Program-made: the position numbers and the translations under genes | Shown: piece after piece, positions 37,518-45,541 of the stretch | Position numbering within the stretch: position 1 is the first letter of the stretch | Layout of the letters: every line of letters starts with the position of its first letter | Notes under the pieces: generated by a model | What the model saw: only the letters and a program-made list of their open reading frames with translations | The model's database searches: none | What the model was told of the DNA's origin: nothing | From: Chitinophagales bacterium | GTDB lineage: Bacteria > Bacteroidota > Bacteroidia > Chitinophagales > Chitinophagaceae | DNA: 64,000 bases | Reading direction: 5' to 3' | Assembly (NCBI GenBank): GCA_030832085.1 | Contig: JAURJU010000050.1 | Coordinates: 341,786-405,785 of the forward strand

Positions 37518-38007
37518 ACTCCACCTTCTTGCCTTTCATGAGTTGCTTGTCTCTTCGCACTTTATCCCAATATTTTTTGTGGACATACAGCATTCCAAAA
37601 CTCTCCCCCTGGTGCTTGTGCAAATGTTTATGGTGCATCTTGTGCGCCCACCGAATGGCACGTATATAGGTGTTGTTGCTTCTTGAAAACCATTTGAAGC
37701 GCTGGTGAATGATAACATCATGTACGATAAAATAGGCAACACCATAAGCCATGATTCCAAAACCGATGCCATGCAGCCACCAGAAACCTGGCGTTTGCAT
37801 ACCATACATGATGCTCAACATGCTCGGAACGGCAAAAATGAAAAAGAAAGCGTCGTTTTTTTCAAAAAAACCTGGCTCTACCTGGTGGTGGTCCTTGTGC
37901 AGGTACCAAAGAAAACCATGCATCACCCAGCGATGGGCACACCAGGTGATGGCTTCCATCAATAAAAAAACACCCAAAACAATCAAAAAATAGAGAACGG
38001 CTACCAT
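37501..38007 (-). CDS. crtZ: Beta-carotene hydroxylase
   Basis: The ATG at 38007 gives 168 residues; the open frame before it has no membrane-protein character. Four hydrophobic helices carry the histidine boxes of the fatty-acid-hydroxylase superfamily: H25-x4-H30, HKDHH at 37-41, H96-x4-H101 and HKMHH at 122-126. It adds 3-hydroxyl groups to beta-ionone rings using oxygen and a di-iron centre. It is the upstream gene of the crtZ-crtY pair and is divergent from the TerB-like gene across 161 bases. Confidence 0.93.
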   Translation of the reverse strand: MVAVLYFLIVLGVFLLMEAITWCAHRWVMHGFLWYLHKDHHQVEPGFFEKNDAFFFIFAVPSMLSIMYGMQTPGFWWLHGIGFGIMAYGVAYFIVHDVIIHQRFKWFSRSNNTYIRAIRWAHKMHHKHLHKHQGESFGMLYVHKKYWDKVRRDKQLMKGKKVEYAPEG

Positions 38008-38168
38008 GTACGTAAAGTTAATGCAATGTGATGATTTGTAAACACAAGTTGCAACGCCAATGTTCAGTCTGTCCGGAAAATGGTCCTGACCAATAACAGG
38101 AGAACTGCTGACATCGGTCATCAGAGGCGCAATAACCGATTGCTTTATTTGCATAAACATTCCGTGCC

Positions 38169-38582
38169 ATGGGCAATGCATTGTTCTATAGGGAACTGGG
38201 TAAATTGTTGTTTGCCATTGCCAGTGCAGATGAGACCATCACTGAACAGGAAAGGGCTGCGGTAAGCAAACTGATTGCAGAACGACTGCTGCACAAAGAA
38301 AAGGACACTGACCGCTTCGGCACAAATGAGGCATGGATAACACAGTTTGCTTTTGACACGGAAGCAGATGGTTTCCGCACTGCAGAAGAGGCCTTTGAAT
38401 CGTTTCTTGACTTTGCAAAATCATATAAGAATGAGCTTACCGACCAGGACCTGGATGTATGCATCAGCCTGTCAGAACACATGGCAGATGCATATCGGCA
38501 TGTCAACCAAAAGGAACACAAAATGCTCAAGGAGTTGCAGGATTTTCTGAAAAAAATCAATGGGCCGAACCTTATTTTTTAA
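38169..38582 (+). CDS. Small TerB-like helical protein
   Basis: A 137-residue soluble, mostly helical protein. The opening LGKLLFAIASADETITEQERAAV resembles the TerB/DjlA N-terminal helical domain, where acidic residues can bind metal. No membrane segment or signal is present. It lies 21 bases before the universal stress protein gene on the same strand, so they are likely one transcript. A function cannot be stated; membrane-stress or metal response is known for TerB proteins only in general. Confidence 0.6.
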   Translation: MGNALFYRELGKLLFAIASADETITEQERAAVSKLIAERLLHKEKDTDRFGTNEAWITQFAFDTEADGFRTAEEAFESFLDFAKSYKNELTDQDLDVCISLSEHMADAYRHVNQKEHKMLKELQDFLKKINGPNLIF

Positions 38583-38603
38583 CCACATACCAACCAACAG
38601 GAA

Positions 38604-39425
38604 ATGAAAAAAATCATCCTTGTATTTGACGGAAACCACTTTTCCGAAGGTGCTTTCAGCATGGCAACTTTTCTGAATGAGTTTGAACCCATTTTGGCAA
38701 CTGGCGTTTTCCTGCAACCCATCGACTACAGAGACATCATTGGCTACAGTGGCATGGGCATAGCCACACCCATCACCGTATCACCCTATCAAACGGATGA
38801 AAGCCTGATCATGAAAAACATGCGGTATTTTGAAACCAAGTGCCAGCATGCAGGGCTTGAATACAGAAGCCACAGGGACACTGACCTGTTTGCGTTACAG
38901 GAACTGCAAACAGAAACCAGGTTTGCGGACCTGATGATCCTGAGCAGTGAGTTGTTCTATGATAACGTAGGCAAGGAGCAACCCAATGATTATCTGAGGA
39001 AGACTCTCCGCCAGGCTGAATGCCCGGTGCTGCTTGTTCCCGAAAAATATGAACTGCCCAGCAAGGTGATGCTGGCCTACGATGGCAAGCCTGATGCCGT
39101 TTTTGCCATCAAGCAGTTTACCTACCTCTTTCCACAATTGTTTTATTGGGAGACAAAACTGATCTGTCTTGAGGAAGAAAATGAGCCACTCCCCCACCAG
39201 GAGCTGATTGAGGAATTGGCTGCAAAACATTTTTCCAACCTCACCCTTGAATCCGTCACCGACGAAACGGCGACAACTTTTGCCAGTTGGGTAGCAGAAC
39301 AGAAAGAATACATGCTGGTAACCGGTGCATATGGCAGAAGTGAGTTGTCGAACCTCTTCAAAAAGAGCTTCCTTGCAGACGTCATCGGGCAGCACAAGAT
39401 ACCTGTGTTTGTGGCGCACAAGTAG
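38604..39425 (+). CDS. Universal stress protein with tandem UspA-like domains
   Basis: A 273-residue cytoplasmic protein. The opening MKKIILVFDGNHFSEGAF and the second-half stretch VMLAYDGKPDAVFAIKQF are the beta1 and Asp-containing turns of two Usp domains. VTGAYGRSELSNLFKKSF near the C-terminus resembles the G-x2-G-x9-G-S/T ATP site. Tandem Usp proteins of this size are common in Bacteroidota. Its neighbours are a TerB-like gene upstream and a deoxyhypusine-synthase-like gene 40 bases downstream, which seems to have its own -7 box. Confidence 0.85.
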   Translation: MKKIILVFDGNHFSEGAFSMATFLNEFEPILATGVFLQPIDYRDIIGYSGMGIATPITVSPYQTDESLIMKNMRYFETKCQHAGLEYRSHRDTDLFALQELQTETRFADLMILSSELFYDNVGKEQPNDYLRKTLRQAECPVLLVPEKYELPSKVMLAYDGKPDAVFAIKQFTYLFPQLFYWETKLICLEEENEPLPHQELIEELAAKHFSNLTLESVTDETATTFASWVAEQKEYMLVTGAYGRSELSNLFKKSFLADVIGQHKIPVFVAHK

Positions 39426-39438
39426 ACCTCAAATGATT

Positions 39439-39446
39439 TACCTTTG
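39439..39446 (+). promoter_or_regulatory. Candidate -7 box before the deoxyhypusine-synthase-like gene
   Basis: TACCTTTG at 39439-39446 is a perfect match to TAnnTTTG. Transcription would start near 39453, 13 bases before the ATG at 39466. I see no good -33 element at the usual distance, so the call is tentative. Confidence 0.4.
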
Positions 39447-39465
39447 CCCATCTTAAAACGAGCAT

Positions 39466-40440
39466 ATGGCAAAAGGTCCCGTTTCGCAATTCATTCAACA
39501 CCACTACCGTCACTTCAATGCTGCTGCACTCGTAGATGCAGCCAAAGGTTATGAGCAACACCTCCTGGAAGGCGGAAAAATGATGGTAACCCTTGCTGGA
39601 GCCATGAGTACTGCGGAGCTGGGTGTATCGCTTGCCGAAATGATCAGGCAGGGAAAGATCGACATCATTTCCTGTACCGGCGCCAACCTCGAAGAGGACA
39701 TCATGAACCTGGTGGCGCACAGCCACTACAAGCGTGTTCCCAATTACCGCGACCTCACTCCCCAACAGGAATGGGAACTGCTGGAGCAGGGATTGAACAG
39801 GGTGACCGATACCTGTATTCCGGAGGAAGAGGCATTCAGAAGGATTCAACACCATATCGTCAAGTTGTGGAAAGACGCGGATGCCAAGGGTGAAAGGTAT
39901 TTCCCCCATGAATTCATGTACCAACTGCTGAATAGCGGTGTGATGAAGGCTGACTATGAAATCGACACCAAAGACAGTTGGATGATCGCTGCTGCCGAGC
40001 GCAACCTGCCCATTATTGTGGGAGGATGGGAAGACAGTACCATGGGCAACATCTTTGCTTCCTACATCATCAAGAATGAAATGAAGGCCACCACCATGAA
40101 AAGTGGCATCGAATACATGGTTTGGCTGGCCGATTGGTACCGCCAGAACAGCGGTGGAAAGGGCGTTGGCTTCTTTCAGATTGGAGGAGGCATCGCCGGT
40201 GATTTCCCCATCTGCGTTGTTCCCATGATGTACCAAGACCTGGAATGGCATGATGTTCCTTTCTGGAGCTATTTCTGCCAAATCAGTGATTCAACCACTT
40301 CCTATGGATCTTATTCCGGTGCTGTTCCCAATGAAAAAATCACTTGGGGAAAACTGGACATCAATACGCCCAAATACATTGTGGAAAGCGATGCAACCAT
40401 CGTTGCCCCACTTGTTTTCGCTTATATCCTTGGATGGTAA
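39466..40440 (+). CDS. Deoxyhypusine-synthase-like protein
   Basis: A 324-residue cytoplasmic protein with the whole deoxyhypusine synthase layout: LAGAMSTAELG and SCTGANLEEDI (NAD and substrate strands), HEFMYQLL, and a C-terminal WGK motif with Lys296. That lysine is where the human enzyme has its catalytic Lys329. The eukaryotic enzyme moves aminobutyl from spermidine to eIF5A. Bacteria lack eIF5A, so here the acceptor is more likely a small amine, with a homospermidine-type polyamine as product; this is inference. The galM gene begins on the next base after its stop. Confidence 0.85.
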   Translation: MAKGPVSQFIQHHYRHFNAAALVDAAKGYEQHLLEGGKMMVTLAGAMSTAELGVSLAEMIRQGKIDIISCTGANLEEDIMNLVAHSHYKRVPNYRDLTPQQEWELLEQGLNRVTDTCIPEEEAFRRIQHHIVKLWKDADAKGERYFPHEFMYQLLNSGVMKADYEIDTKDSWMIAAAERNLPIIVGGWEDSTMGNIFASYIIKNEMKATTMKSGIEYMVWLADWYRQNSGGKGVGFFQIGGGIAGDFPICVVPMMYQDLEWHDVPFWSYFCQISDSTTSYGSYSGAVPNEKITWGKLDINTPKYIVESDATIVAPLVFAYILGW

Positions 40441-41448
40441 ATGCAAGAACAGTCCAAACAACCGGTACCTACCTTTTATTGTGACCGCATTCAGCAAAAT
40501 GGATGGGAAGAAATCATCCTGCGGGATGAGGCAACCGGATTCAAGGCCACCATCATTCCTTCAGCAGGTGCCATCCTGAACAAGCTGGAAGTACCGCACA
40601 ACGGAAAAGTCATCAACATCATCGATGGTTTCAAGGATGCTGATGATTGGAAGGCCAACTTCACCCCTGCATTTTCAGGAGCAAAACTTTCCCCCTTCGT
40701 TTGCCGGCTCAACAACTCCACCTATGCCTGGGAAGGGCAACAATATACCACCGGCAAATTCTTCATGAATGGGCATGCCATACATGGCTTGCTCTATGGT
40801 GTTGAGCATGAGGTTATCATCACAGCAGCATCGGCCTTCATGTGCGAATGCAAATTCCTTTATCACTATAAGGGAACCGAACCTGGCTATCCTTTTGCTT
40901 TTGACATGAACATCCTTTACAGGCTGGAAAGTGACTGCAGGCTTACCATTATCACAATGGTGCACAACAGGAGCGGAAGGACCATACCAATGTCTGATGG
41001 CTGGCATCCCTACTTCAAGCTGGGTGAAACCATCGACAATGCAACCCTGCAGATCAATGCAAAGAAACAGGTTGAGTTCAATGATGCACTTCTGCCCACA
41101 GGCGAGTTGATCAGCAACGAAAAATGGTTCAGCGGCGCACCGCTAAAGGATGCATTTCTCGACAATTCATTTGTGCTCGACATGGAAGAATCCATGCCAC
41201 ACTGCATCCTTTCTGATGAGCAACTCGGTCTCGAACTTTATATTTGCCCGGATCGTAGCTATCCCTATCTCCAGGTTTACACACCGGACCACAGAAAAAG
41301 CATCGCCATTGAAAACCTCAGCTCTCCTCCAGATTCCTTCAACAATAAAATGGGATTGATTGCATTGGAACCTGAAGGTTCACAGGCCTTCCAGACCATG
41401 TACCGCATTGCAAAAATGGAGAAGCAGGAAGCGAAAAAAGGCTTTTGA
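40441..41448 (+). CDS. Aldose 1-epimerase (galactose mutarotase family)
   Basis: A 335-residue protein with the beta-sandwich of the mutarotase family. Arg89 in FVCRLNNS and His115 in NGHAIHG match the substrate-binding Arg and catalytic His positions, and the late LEPEGSQAF supplies a candidate catalytic glutamate. It interconverts alpha and beta anomers of hexoses. No signal peptide is present. It abuts the deoxyhypusine-synthase-like gene and converges on umuC with 10 bases between stops. Substrate may be a phosphosugar or a free hexose. Confidence 0.88.
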   Translation: MQEQSKQPVPTFYCDRIQQNGWEEIILRDEATGFKATIIPSAGAILNKLEVPHNGKVINIIDGFKDADDWKANFTPAFSGAKLSPFVCRLNNSTYAWEGQQYTTGKFFMNGHAIHGLLYGVEHEVIITAASAFMCECKFLYHYKGTEPGYPFAFDMNILYRLESDCRLTIITMVHNRSGRTIPMSDGWHPYFKLGETIDNATLQINAKKQVEFNDALLPTGELISNEKWFSGAPLKDAFLDNSFVLDMEESMPHCILSDEQLGLELYICPDRSYPYLQVYTPDHRKSIAIENLSSPPDSFNNKMGLIALEPEGSQAFQTMYRIAKMEKQEAKKGF

Positions 41449-41458
41449 GCAAAACTGT

Positions 41459-42757
41459 TCAGCCAGACTTCAATGCATAGACCTCATCCCACCGTGTTGT
41501 ATACCTCCCGCTCCGCATCTCCTGCCGCATCTTCCAATTGCGGGTAAGCCCGGATGAAACGAATTTCACCATGTCATCCCGCATACTGAAATTGATGTTG
41601 TCCAGGGCCTGCATGAGCGCCCTGTTCTGCTGTCTGGTGTGCACATCAAAAAGATTGCCCTGCAATGCATCATCCGGAACAATACCACCAAGCATGACAC
41701 CTGCCTTTGCATATTTTGCTCCCTTTCGGTAAAGGGATTCGACCAGCGGGAGCGCAACCCTGATGAGTTCTGCCGTATCCGACGTTGGTTTCATCATCGT
41801 GAAATAACGGTGATGGTGCTGGGGATCATAGGCGTACTGTCCTCCTTGCTGCCCGTTGGTCACCACAAAAACATCGATGGAAGATGCCGCACCATATTGC
41901 CTTCGCAACTTTTCTGCAGCCCTTGAAACATAGGTGGCCACAGCCTCTTTCAGTTCCTTCAATTCATAGACGGGCTTGCCGAACATGCGCGTGGTGGCAA
42001 TCATTTTTTTCTTCTCCAGGGGGTCCTTCATTTGGATGCAAGACAGGCCATTCAACTCCCGGATCATACGAATACCCACCACTCCGCCAAGATTTTTTCG
42101 GGCCCACTCTTCCGGCATGTGCTTCAATTGCCAGGCAGTATTGATTCCATAAAGGTCCTTGAGTTTGCGTGCATATTTACGGCCAATGCCCCAGAGATCA
42201 GATACATCAGTCGTTTCCAAAGCCTCCTGCAACTGCTCTGCAGTACTCAATACCATCACACACTTGCTTTTCAGTTTATCCTTTTTGGCAAGGCGGTTGG
42301 CCACCTTGCTCAATACTTTTGAAGGTGCAATCCCCACCGACACCGGAATGCCTGTCCACTGCGCCACCACATCCCTCAAACGTTCTGCAAAGGGTTGCAA
42401 TGCCTGGTCGGGAAGGTGCGACAGGTTGATGAACGCTTCATCCACAGAATAGACCTCCACGCAACGGTAAGTGGAATCGTCCGCCAGGAAGCGAAGGGTA
42501 TCCATCACCCGCATGCTCATGTCGCCATAGAGGTGATAGTTGGAAGAAAAAACGGCAATGCCCTGGTCACGGATCAACTCCCTGCTTTCAAACAGCGGAA
42601 TACCCATGGCAATACCCGCTTTTTTTGCCTCGTCCGTACGGGAAATGATGCAGCCGTCGTTGTTGCTGAGTACAACAACAGGCTTGCTGTTCAAATGGGG
42701 CTTGAACAACCTTTCGCAGGAACAATAGAAACTGTTGCAATCAACAATGGCGAACAT
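41459..42757 (-). CDS. umuC: Y-family DNA polymerase UmuC
   Basis: The ATG at 42757 gives 432 residues beginning MFAIVDCNSFYCSCERLF, where the first catalytic Asp is Asp6. SVDEAF holds the second acidic pair, followed by the little-finger domain and LGIRMIRELNGL. The C-terminal third matches the UmuC-type extension (DUF4113-like). It is the catalytic subunit of translesion polymerase V. It starts two bases after the umuD stop and is thus in one operon with it. The 13 extra codons upstream in frame lie over the end of umuD. Confidence 0.95.
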   Translation of the reverse strand: MFAIVDCNSFYCSCERLFKPHLNSKPVVVLSNNDGCIISRTDEAKKAGIAMGIPLFESRELIRDQGIAVFSSNYHLYGDMSMRVMDTLRFLADDSTYRCVEVYSVDEAFINLSHLPDQALQPFAERLRDVVAQWTGIPVSVGIAPSKVLSKVANRLAKKDKLKSKCVMVLSTAEQLQEALETTDVSDLWGIGRKYARKLKDLYGINTAWQLKHMPEEWARKNLGGVVGIRMIRELNGLSCIQMKDPLEKKKMIATTRMFGKPVYELKELKEAVATYVSRAAEKLRRQYGAASSIDVFVVTNGQQGGQYAYDPQHHHRYFTMMKPTSDTAELIRVALPLVESLYRKGAKYAKAGVMLGGIVPDDALQGNLFDVHTRQQNRALMQALDNINFSMRDDMVKFVSSGLTRNWKMRQEMRSGRYTTRWDEVYALKSG

Positions 42758-42759
42758 GC

Positions 42760-43191
42760 CTAAACCTGGTGTATTGCGTAGGTTACCACTCCCCAAATGC
42801 TGAACTCGGCATACGGGTCGATATCAATCGGTGCGAGGCGGTTGGTTTCCGGTACGAGCCGCATCTTGTTGAATCCCTTTTCAAAGCGCCGAATCAGCAT
42901 ATCTCCGTTCAACACGGCAATCACGATTTTGCCGCTTACAGGCTTGATGCTGCGGTCAACAATCACGGTATCGCCATCAAAGATCCCTGCCCCAATCATT
43001 GCCTCGCCGCGAACGCGCATGAAAAAAGTGGCAGGCTTGTTGCGGATCAACTGCTCATTCAGGTCAATACCCCGCTCTGCATAGTCGTCTGCAGCTGCAC
43101 CAAACCCTGTGGCATTGGCAGTTTTGACATCTTGCTGTGTATATTCCTTGGAGCCGGTATAGGCCGCTCCCTGGTAAAGTTCTCCATCCAT
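42760..43191 (-). CDS. umuD: UmuD-like S24 protein with both catalytic residues replaced
   Basis: The ATG at 43191 gives 143 residues; a TTG seven codons earlier is possible but would lie inside the operator. The fold and order match E. coli UmuD (ATFFMRVRG.., FDGDTVIVDRSI, VSGKIVIAVLNGD). The nucleophile box is GEAM at 62-65: Ala64 stands where UmuD has Ser60. The general-base position (Lys97 in E. coli) is Arg101. The cleavage-site pair is Thr28-Gly29 in place of Cys-Gly. So this protein should not cleave itself. It may act as a permanently full-length or structural partner of UmuC. The pair is controlled by the promoter at 43210-43241. Confidence 0.9.
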   Translation of the reverse strand: MDGELYQGAAYTGSKEYTQQDVKTANATGFGAAADDYAERGIDLNEQLIRNKPATFFMRVRGEAMIGAGIFDGDTVIVDRSIKPVSGKIVIAVLNGDMLIRRFEKGFNKMRLVPETNRLAPIDIDPYAEFSIWGVVTYAIHQV

Positions 43192-43196
43192 ATAAA

Positions 43197-43241
43197 CTAA
43201 TTTATTTAGCAATACTATGCTAATTTATTTAGTATTCAAAA
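43197..43241 (-). promoter_or_regulatory. umuDC promoter with two identical palindromic operator-like 13-mers
   Basis: On the minus strand TTTTG (43237-43241), a 19-base spacer and TAGTATTG (43210-43217) fit the Bacteroidota promoter with one mismatch in the -7 box. The 13-mer CTAAATAAATTAG occurs twice, at 43220-43232 inside the spacer and at 43197-43209 just after the -7 box, over the expected start near 43203. Each copy is an inverted repeat CTAA-N5-TTAG. Their centres are 23 bases apart, about two helical turns. This is the layout of a repressor site. The umuD ATG is only 5 bases beyond the second copy. Confidence 0.7.
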
Positions 43242-43719
43242 TCATGTTTATCTGCCCTGCCAAGACCATCCCCCCCAGCAAAATCCTTCGGAAATCACCC
43301 TGCTTGCGTAGCCTACGGGAGGCGTTGATAAGCGTAAATACGTATTCTTAAAAATGATGTGGACAAATGCTTTCCAGGGCCAAAAATCCACCATAATCTT
43401 GTATGGTCCATGCGATGCTACCGTACGAAAGCAAGCAAAGACATCCAATCCTGGAAAACTAAAATCCAATCCAACTGAAAACCGAATCCTGCCCTATCCA
43501 AAAAGCCAGGCGTTCTGCACCATGAAACCGTGAAAAACGTGATTCCGCCTGAAAATAATGCTCCGCGTCTGCGGGGCATTATTTTTACAATAATTACCAT
43601 ACGGCAGAGATCGAGAAGGTTGCCGGTCAGGATAAAAAATGATGCCTGCATTTGTTGTAGCTTTAAAAGCAAGAAGCGACAGCAAAAGCACATTCGACAG
43701 AAAAACACAAGCATACAAC
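43242..43719. other. Non-coding divergent region between umuDC and the LOG gene
   Basis: No convincing gene is present; the open frames here are short and have the composition of chance frames. It holds a strong hairpin (43552-43585, listed separately) and the upstream region of the LOG-family gene. I found no repeats of the umuDC operator in it, no tRNA and no insertion-sequence ends. Confidence 0.6.
43552..43585. terminator. Strong terminator-like hairpin in a divergent intergenic region
   Basis: A 15-base stem with the loop GTCT: left arm 43552-43566 (AAAATAATGCTCCGC) and right arm 43571-43585, with one G-T pair. A-rich and T-rich arm ends would give a U tract on either strand. It is placed between divergent genes, so it ends neither known operon. 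It could stop an unrecognised small RNA or act in the leader of the LOG gene, 135 bases downstream. Confidence 0.6.
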
Positions 43720-44433
43720 ATGCAAGAACAAGAAATAAAGTTTCTCGAAGGACCCAGATCCAGATGGGCTGATTTCAAATTTGTCATCAAGGTTGCCCTT
43801 GAATTTGTAAGGGGATTTCGTGCGCTGCATTTCTCTGGACCCTGTGTTACGGTATTCGGTTCGGCAAGGTTCAAGGAAGACAGCAAATACTATGACCTGA
43901 CCAGAAGGTTTTCTGCAGAAGCGGCCAAACTGGGATTCACGATTTTGACAGGAGGCGGACCCGGATTGATGGAAGCGGCCAACAGGGGTGCCAAGGATGT
44001 GGGCGGAAGCTCCGTAGGCTGTAACATCCTGCTGCCGATGGAGCAGGAACCGAACCCCTACCTCGACAAGTGGGTGAACATCCGGTATTTCTTTGTGAGA
44101 AAAACCCTGTTGATCAAGTACTCTTATGCCTTCGTGATCATGCCGGGAGGATTTGGAACGCTAGATGAACTCTTTGAGGCCATGACACTGATCCAGACAA
44201 AAAAAATCCAGGATTTCCCTGTCATCATCTTCTGCAAGGAATACCACCAGGAAATGCTTGAGCACATCGAAAAAATGAAACATTTCAATACCATATCCAA
44301 AGAAGACTTGCAACTTTTCCTCGTCACTGATTCCATTGAAGAGGCCATTGCGCTCATCAAAAAATGCATCAGCAAATACGGACTTACACACCTTGCGAAA
44401 AAGCCAAGATGGATACTCGGGGAGAAGAGATGA
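43720..44433 (+). CDS. LOG-family Rossmann protein (cytokinin riboside phosphoribohydrolase-like)
   Basis: The ATG at 43720 gives 237 residues; 27 further in-frame codons upstream look random. The two family motifs are present, GGGPGLMEAANRGA at 78-91 and PGGFGTLDE at 142-150, with Glu150 as the catalytic residue. LOG proteins cut the N-glycosidic bond of nucleoside 5'-monophosphates; many bacterial members act as AMP/GMP nucleosidases and some were once named lysine decarboxylases. It is the first of a plus-strand run with two coiled-coil genes and hsp20. Confidence 0.88.
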   Translation: MQEQEIKFLEGPRSRWADFKFVIKVALEFVRGFRALHFSGPCVTVFGSARFKEDSKYYDLTRRFSAEAAKLGFTILTGGGPGLMEAANRGAKDVGGSSVGCNILLPMEQEPNPYLDKWVNIRYFFVRKTLLIKYSYAFVIMPGGFGTLDELFEAMTLIQTKKIQDFPVIIFCKEYHQEMLEHIEKMKHFNTISKEDLQLFLVTDSIEEAIALIKKCISKYGLTHLAKKPRWILGEKR

Positions 44434-44518
44434 TGCTTATCATGCTTTCTACCATCCACGGTCATCTGATATCGCTTCCGAATGGTTGATTTTTGTACTC
44501 AAACATAAAAACAGCCAT

Positions 44519-44899
44519 ATGGATGGAAAAATTCTTGAACTTTTCATGAAGGAAAATGATGCATGGGATGATTTGATTACCAGACAAAAAAAAGAAATCC
44601 CTGACCTTGAAAACATGATTTCATTGATCCTCGAAGGAAAAAAAAACCTAGACGAGGAAGTGGTTTCCAATGTCAGCCTGCTCAAGCATGAAATGCATGC
44701 ACAAGAAAGCTGCATGGCTGACATCAAAGATGAATTGGCCAAACAACAGCATTTTCTTGCAAGTGAAAAAAGGGGCAACGCATACCCGGTGCATACCCTG
44801 ATGAGCCAAAACGCGCTTCGTGAACGCATCAGAAGCGCGGAAAGACAATTCCTGGATTTGAAATGCAACTACCTGAATTACCTTGCCAATACCTTATAG
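44519..44899 (+). CDS. Hypothetical coiled-coil protein, 126 residues
   Basis: Not a family I recognise. The ATG at 44519 is chosen because the in-frame part before it overlaps the LOG gene. The protein is charged and almost wholly helical, with heptad-like stretches (about 15-45 and 60-85) and no membrane segment. It ends ERQFLDLKCNYLNYLANTL. The protein encoded at 45542-45964 has the same length, helical make-up and a similar end (ER....K..YN.YL), so the two may be distant paralogues that flank hsp20. Confidence 0.6.
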   Translation: MDGKILELFMKENDAWDDLITRQKKEIPDLENMISLILEGKKNLDEEVVSNVSLLKHEMHAQESCMADIKDELAKQQHFLASEKRGNAYPVHTLMSQNALRERIRSAERQFLDLKCNYLNYLANTL

Positions 44900-45003
44900 C
44901 ATGAAACAATATTTTCCTGGATGGTGCAATTGAACAATCAACAAAATGACGAAAATCAGTTTTAGGGGTGATCTGCATTATTAGAAATGGAAGGGTTGAA
45001 AAT

Positions 45004-45032
45004 TAGATTTGTGATGAGATAATATTCATCAC
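45004..45032 (+). promoter_or_regulatory. hsp20 promoter -7 box with an adjoining inverted repeat
   Basis: TAGATTTG at 45004-45011 fits TAnnTTTG perfectly; a TTAG at 44981-44984 is the best but weak -33 at 19 bases. The perfect inverted repeat GTGATGA-N8-TCATCAC (45011-45032) begins at the last base of the box and covers the likely start near 45018. It may be an operator or a 5' leader hairpin. The ATG is at 45049. Confidence 0.5.
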
Positions 45033-45048
45033 CCTAAAAAATAAAACC

Positions 45049-45492
45049 ATGTTAGGAAACGGAAGATCATTGTTAAGGTCAACACTGCTGAGGCCATCGC
45101 TGATGGAAGACATCATGAAACCATGGAGCGAGTGGATAGACGAAAAATGGCCATTTTCGAGTCACATGCCCCCAGTAAATGTAAGAGAAACAGACAGGAA
45201 CTATGAAATCACACTGGCAGCGCCTGGGTTGCAAAAGGATGATTTCAAAGTCGATGTCAATGGATCGATGATTACCATCAGCGCTGAAAGGGATGAGAAA
45301 AGGGAGGAGAAAGAAGAAAACTTCACCAGAAGGGAGTACAGCTATTCTTCTTTTTCAAGGTCCTTTAGCCTGCCGGAAGACATTGCCCAGGAAAAGATTG
45401 ACGCAAATTATGTCAATGGGGAATTGAAACTATTGCTGCCCAAAAAAGAGGAAGCAAGAAAGACAATCCACCAAAAGATCAGTGTTCACTGA
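45049..45492 (+). CDS. Hsp20/alpha-crystallin small heat-shock protein
   Basis: A 147-residue protein with a short N-terminal arm and the alpha-crystallin domain from about residue 42. PPVNVRETDRNYEITLAAPG opens the domain, and FSRSFSLPEDI and YVNGELKLLLPK (the G-x-L type end) close it. It binds unfolding proteins without ATP and forms oligomers. It has its own -7 box and a terminator-like hairpin directly after the stop. It sits between two small coiled-coil genes and next to a CRP-type regulator. Confidence 0.95.
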   Translation: MLGNGRSLLRSTLLRPSLMEDIMKPWSEWIDEKWPFSSHMPPVNVRETDRNYEITLAAPGLQKDDFKVDVNGSMITISAERDEKREEKEENFTRREYSYSSFSRSFSLPEDIAQEKIDANYVNGELKLLLPKKEEARKTIHQKISVH

Positions 45493-45501
45493 TTTGACGC
45501 T

Positions 45502-45528
45502 CCCCCCTTCTGCAGGTGCAGAGGGGGG
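45502..45528 (+). terminator. G/C-rich hairpin after hsp20
   Basis: CCCCCC-TT-CTGCA pairs with TGCAG-A-GGGGGG across a 2-base loop (45502-45528), with one bulged base, and is followed by ATATTTTAAC. This is a terminator for hsp20 or a stabilising 3' stem. The next gene begins only 14 bases on, so read-through or its own start must be possible. Confidence 0.7.
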
Positions 45529-45541
45529 ATATTTTAACAAA

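Noticed and set aside
39382..40281. A 299-codon minus-strand open frame over the deoxyhypusine-synthase-like gene
   Set aside because: The plus-strand gene has complete family motifs. The antisense protein is His- and Gln-rich with no recognisable fold.
43418..43886. Minus-strand open frames around the start of the LOG gene
   Set aside because: They cross the strong hairpin and the LOG start and have low-quality, cysteine-rich translations.
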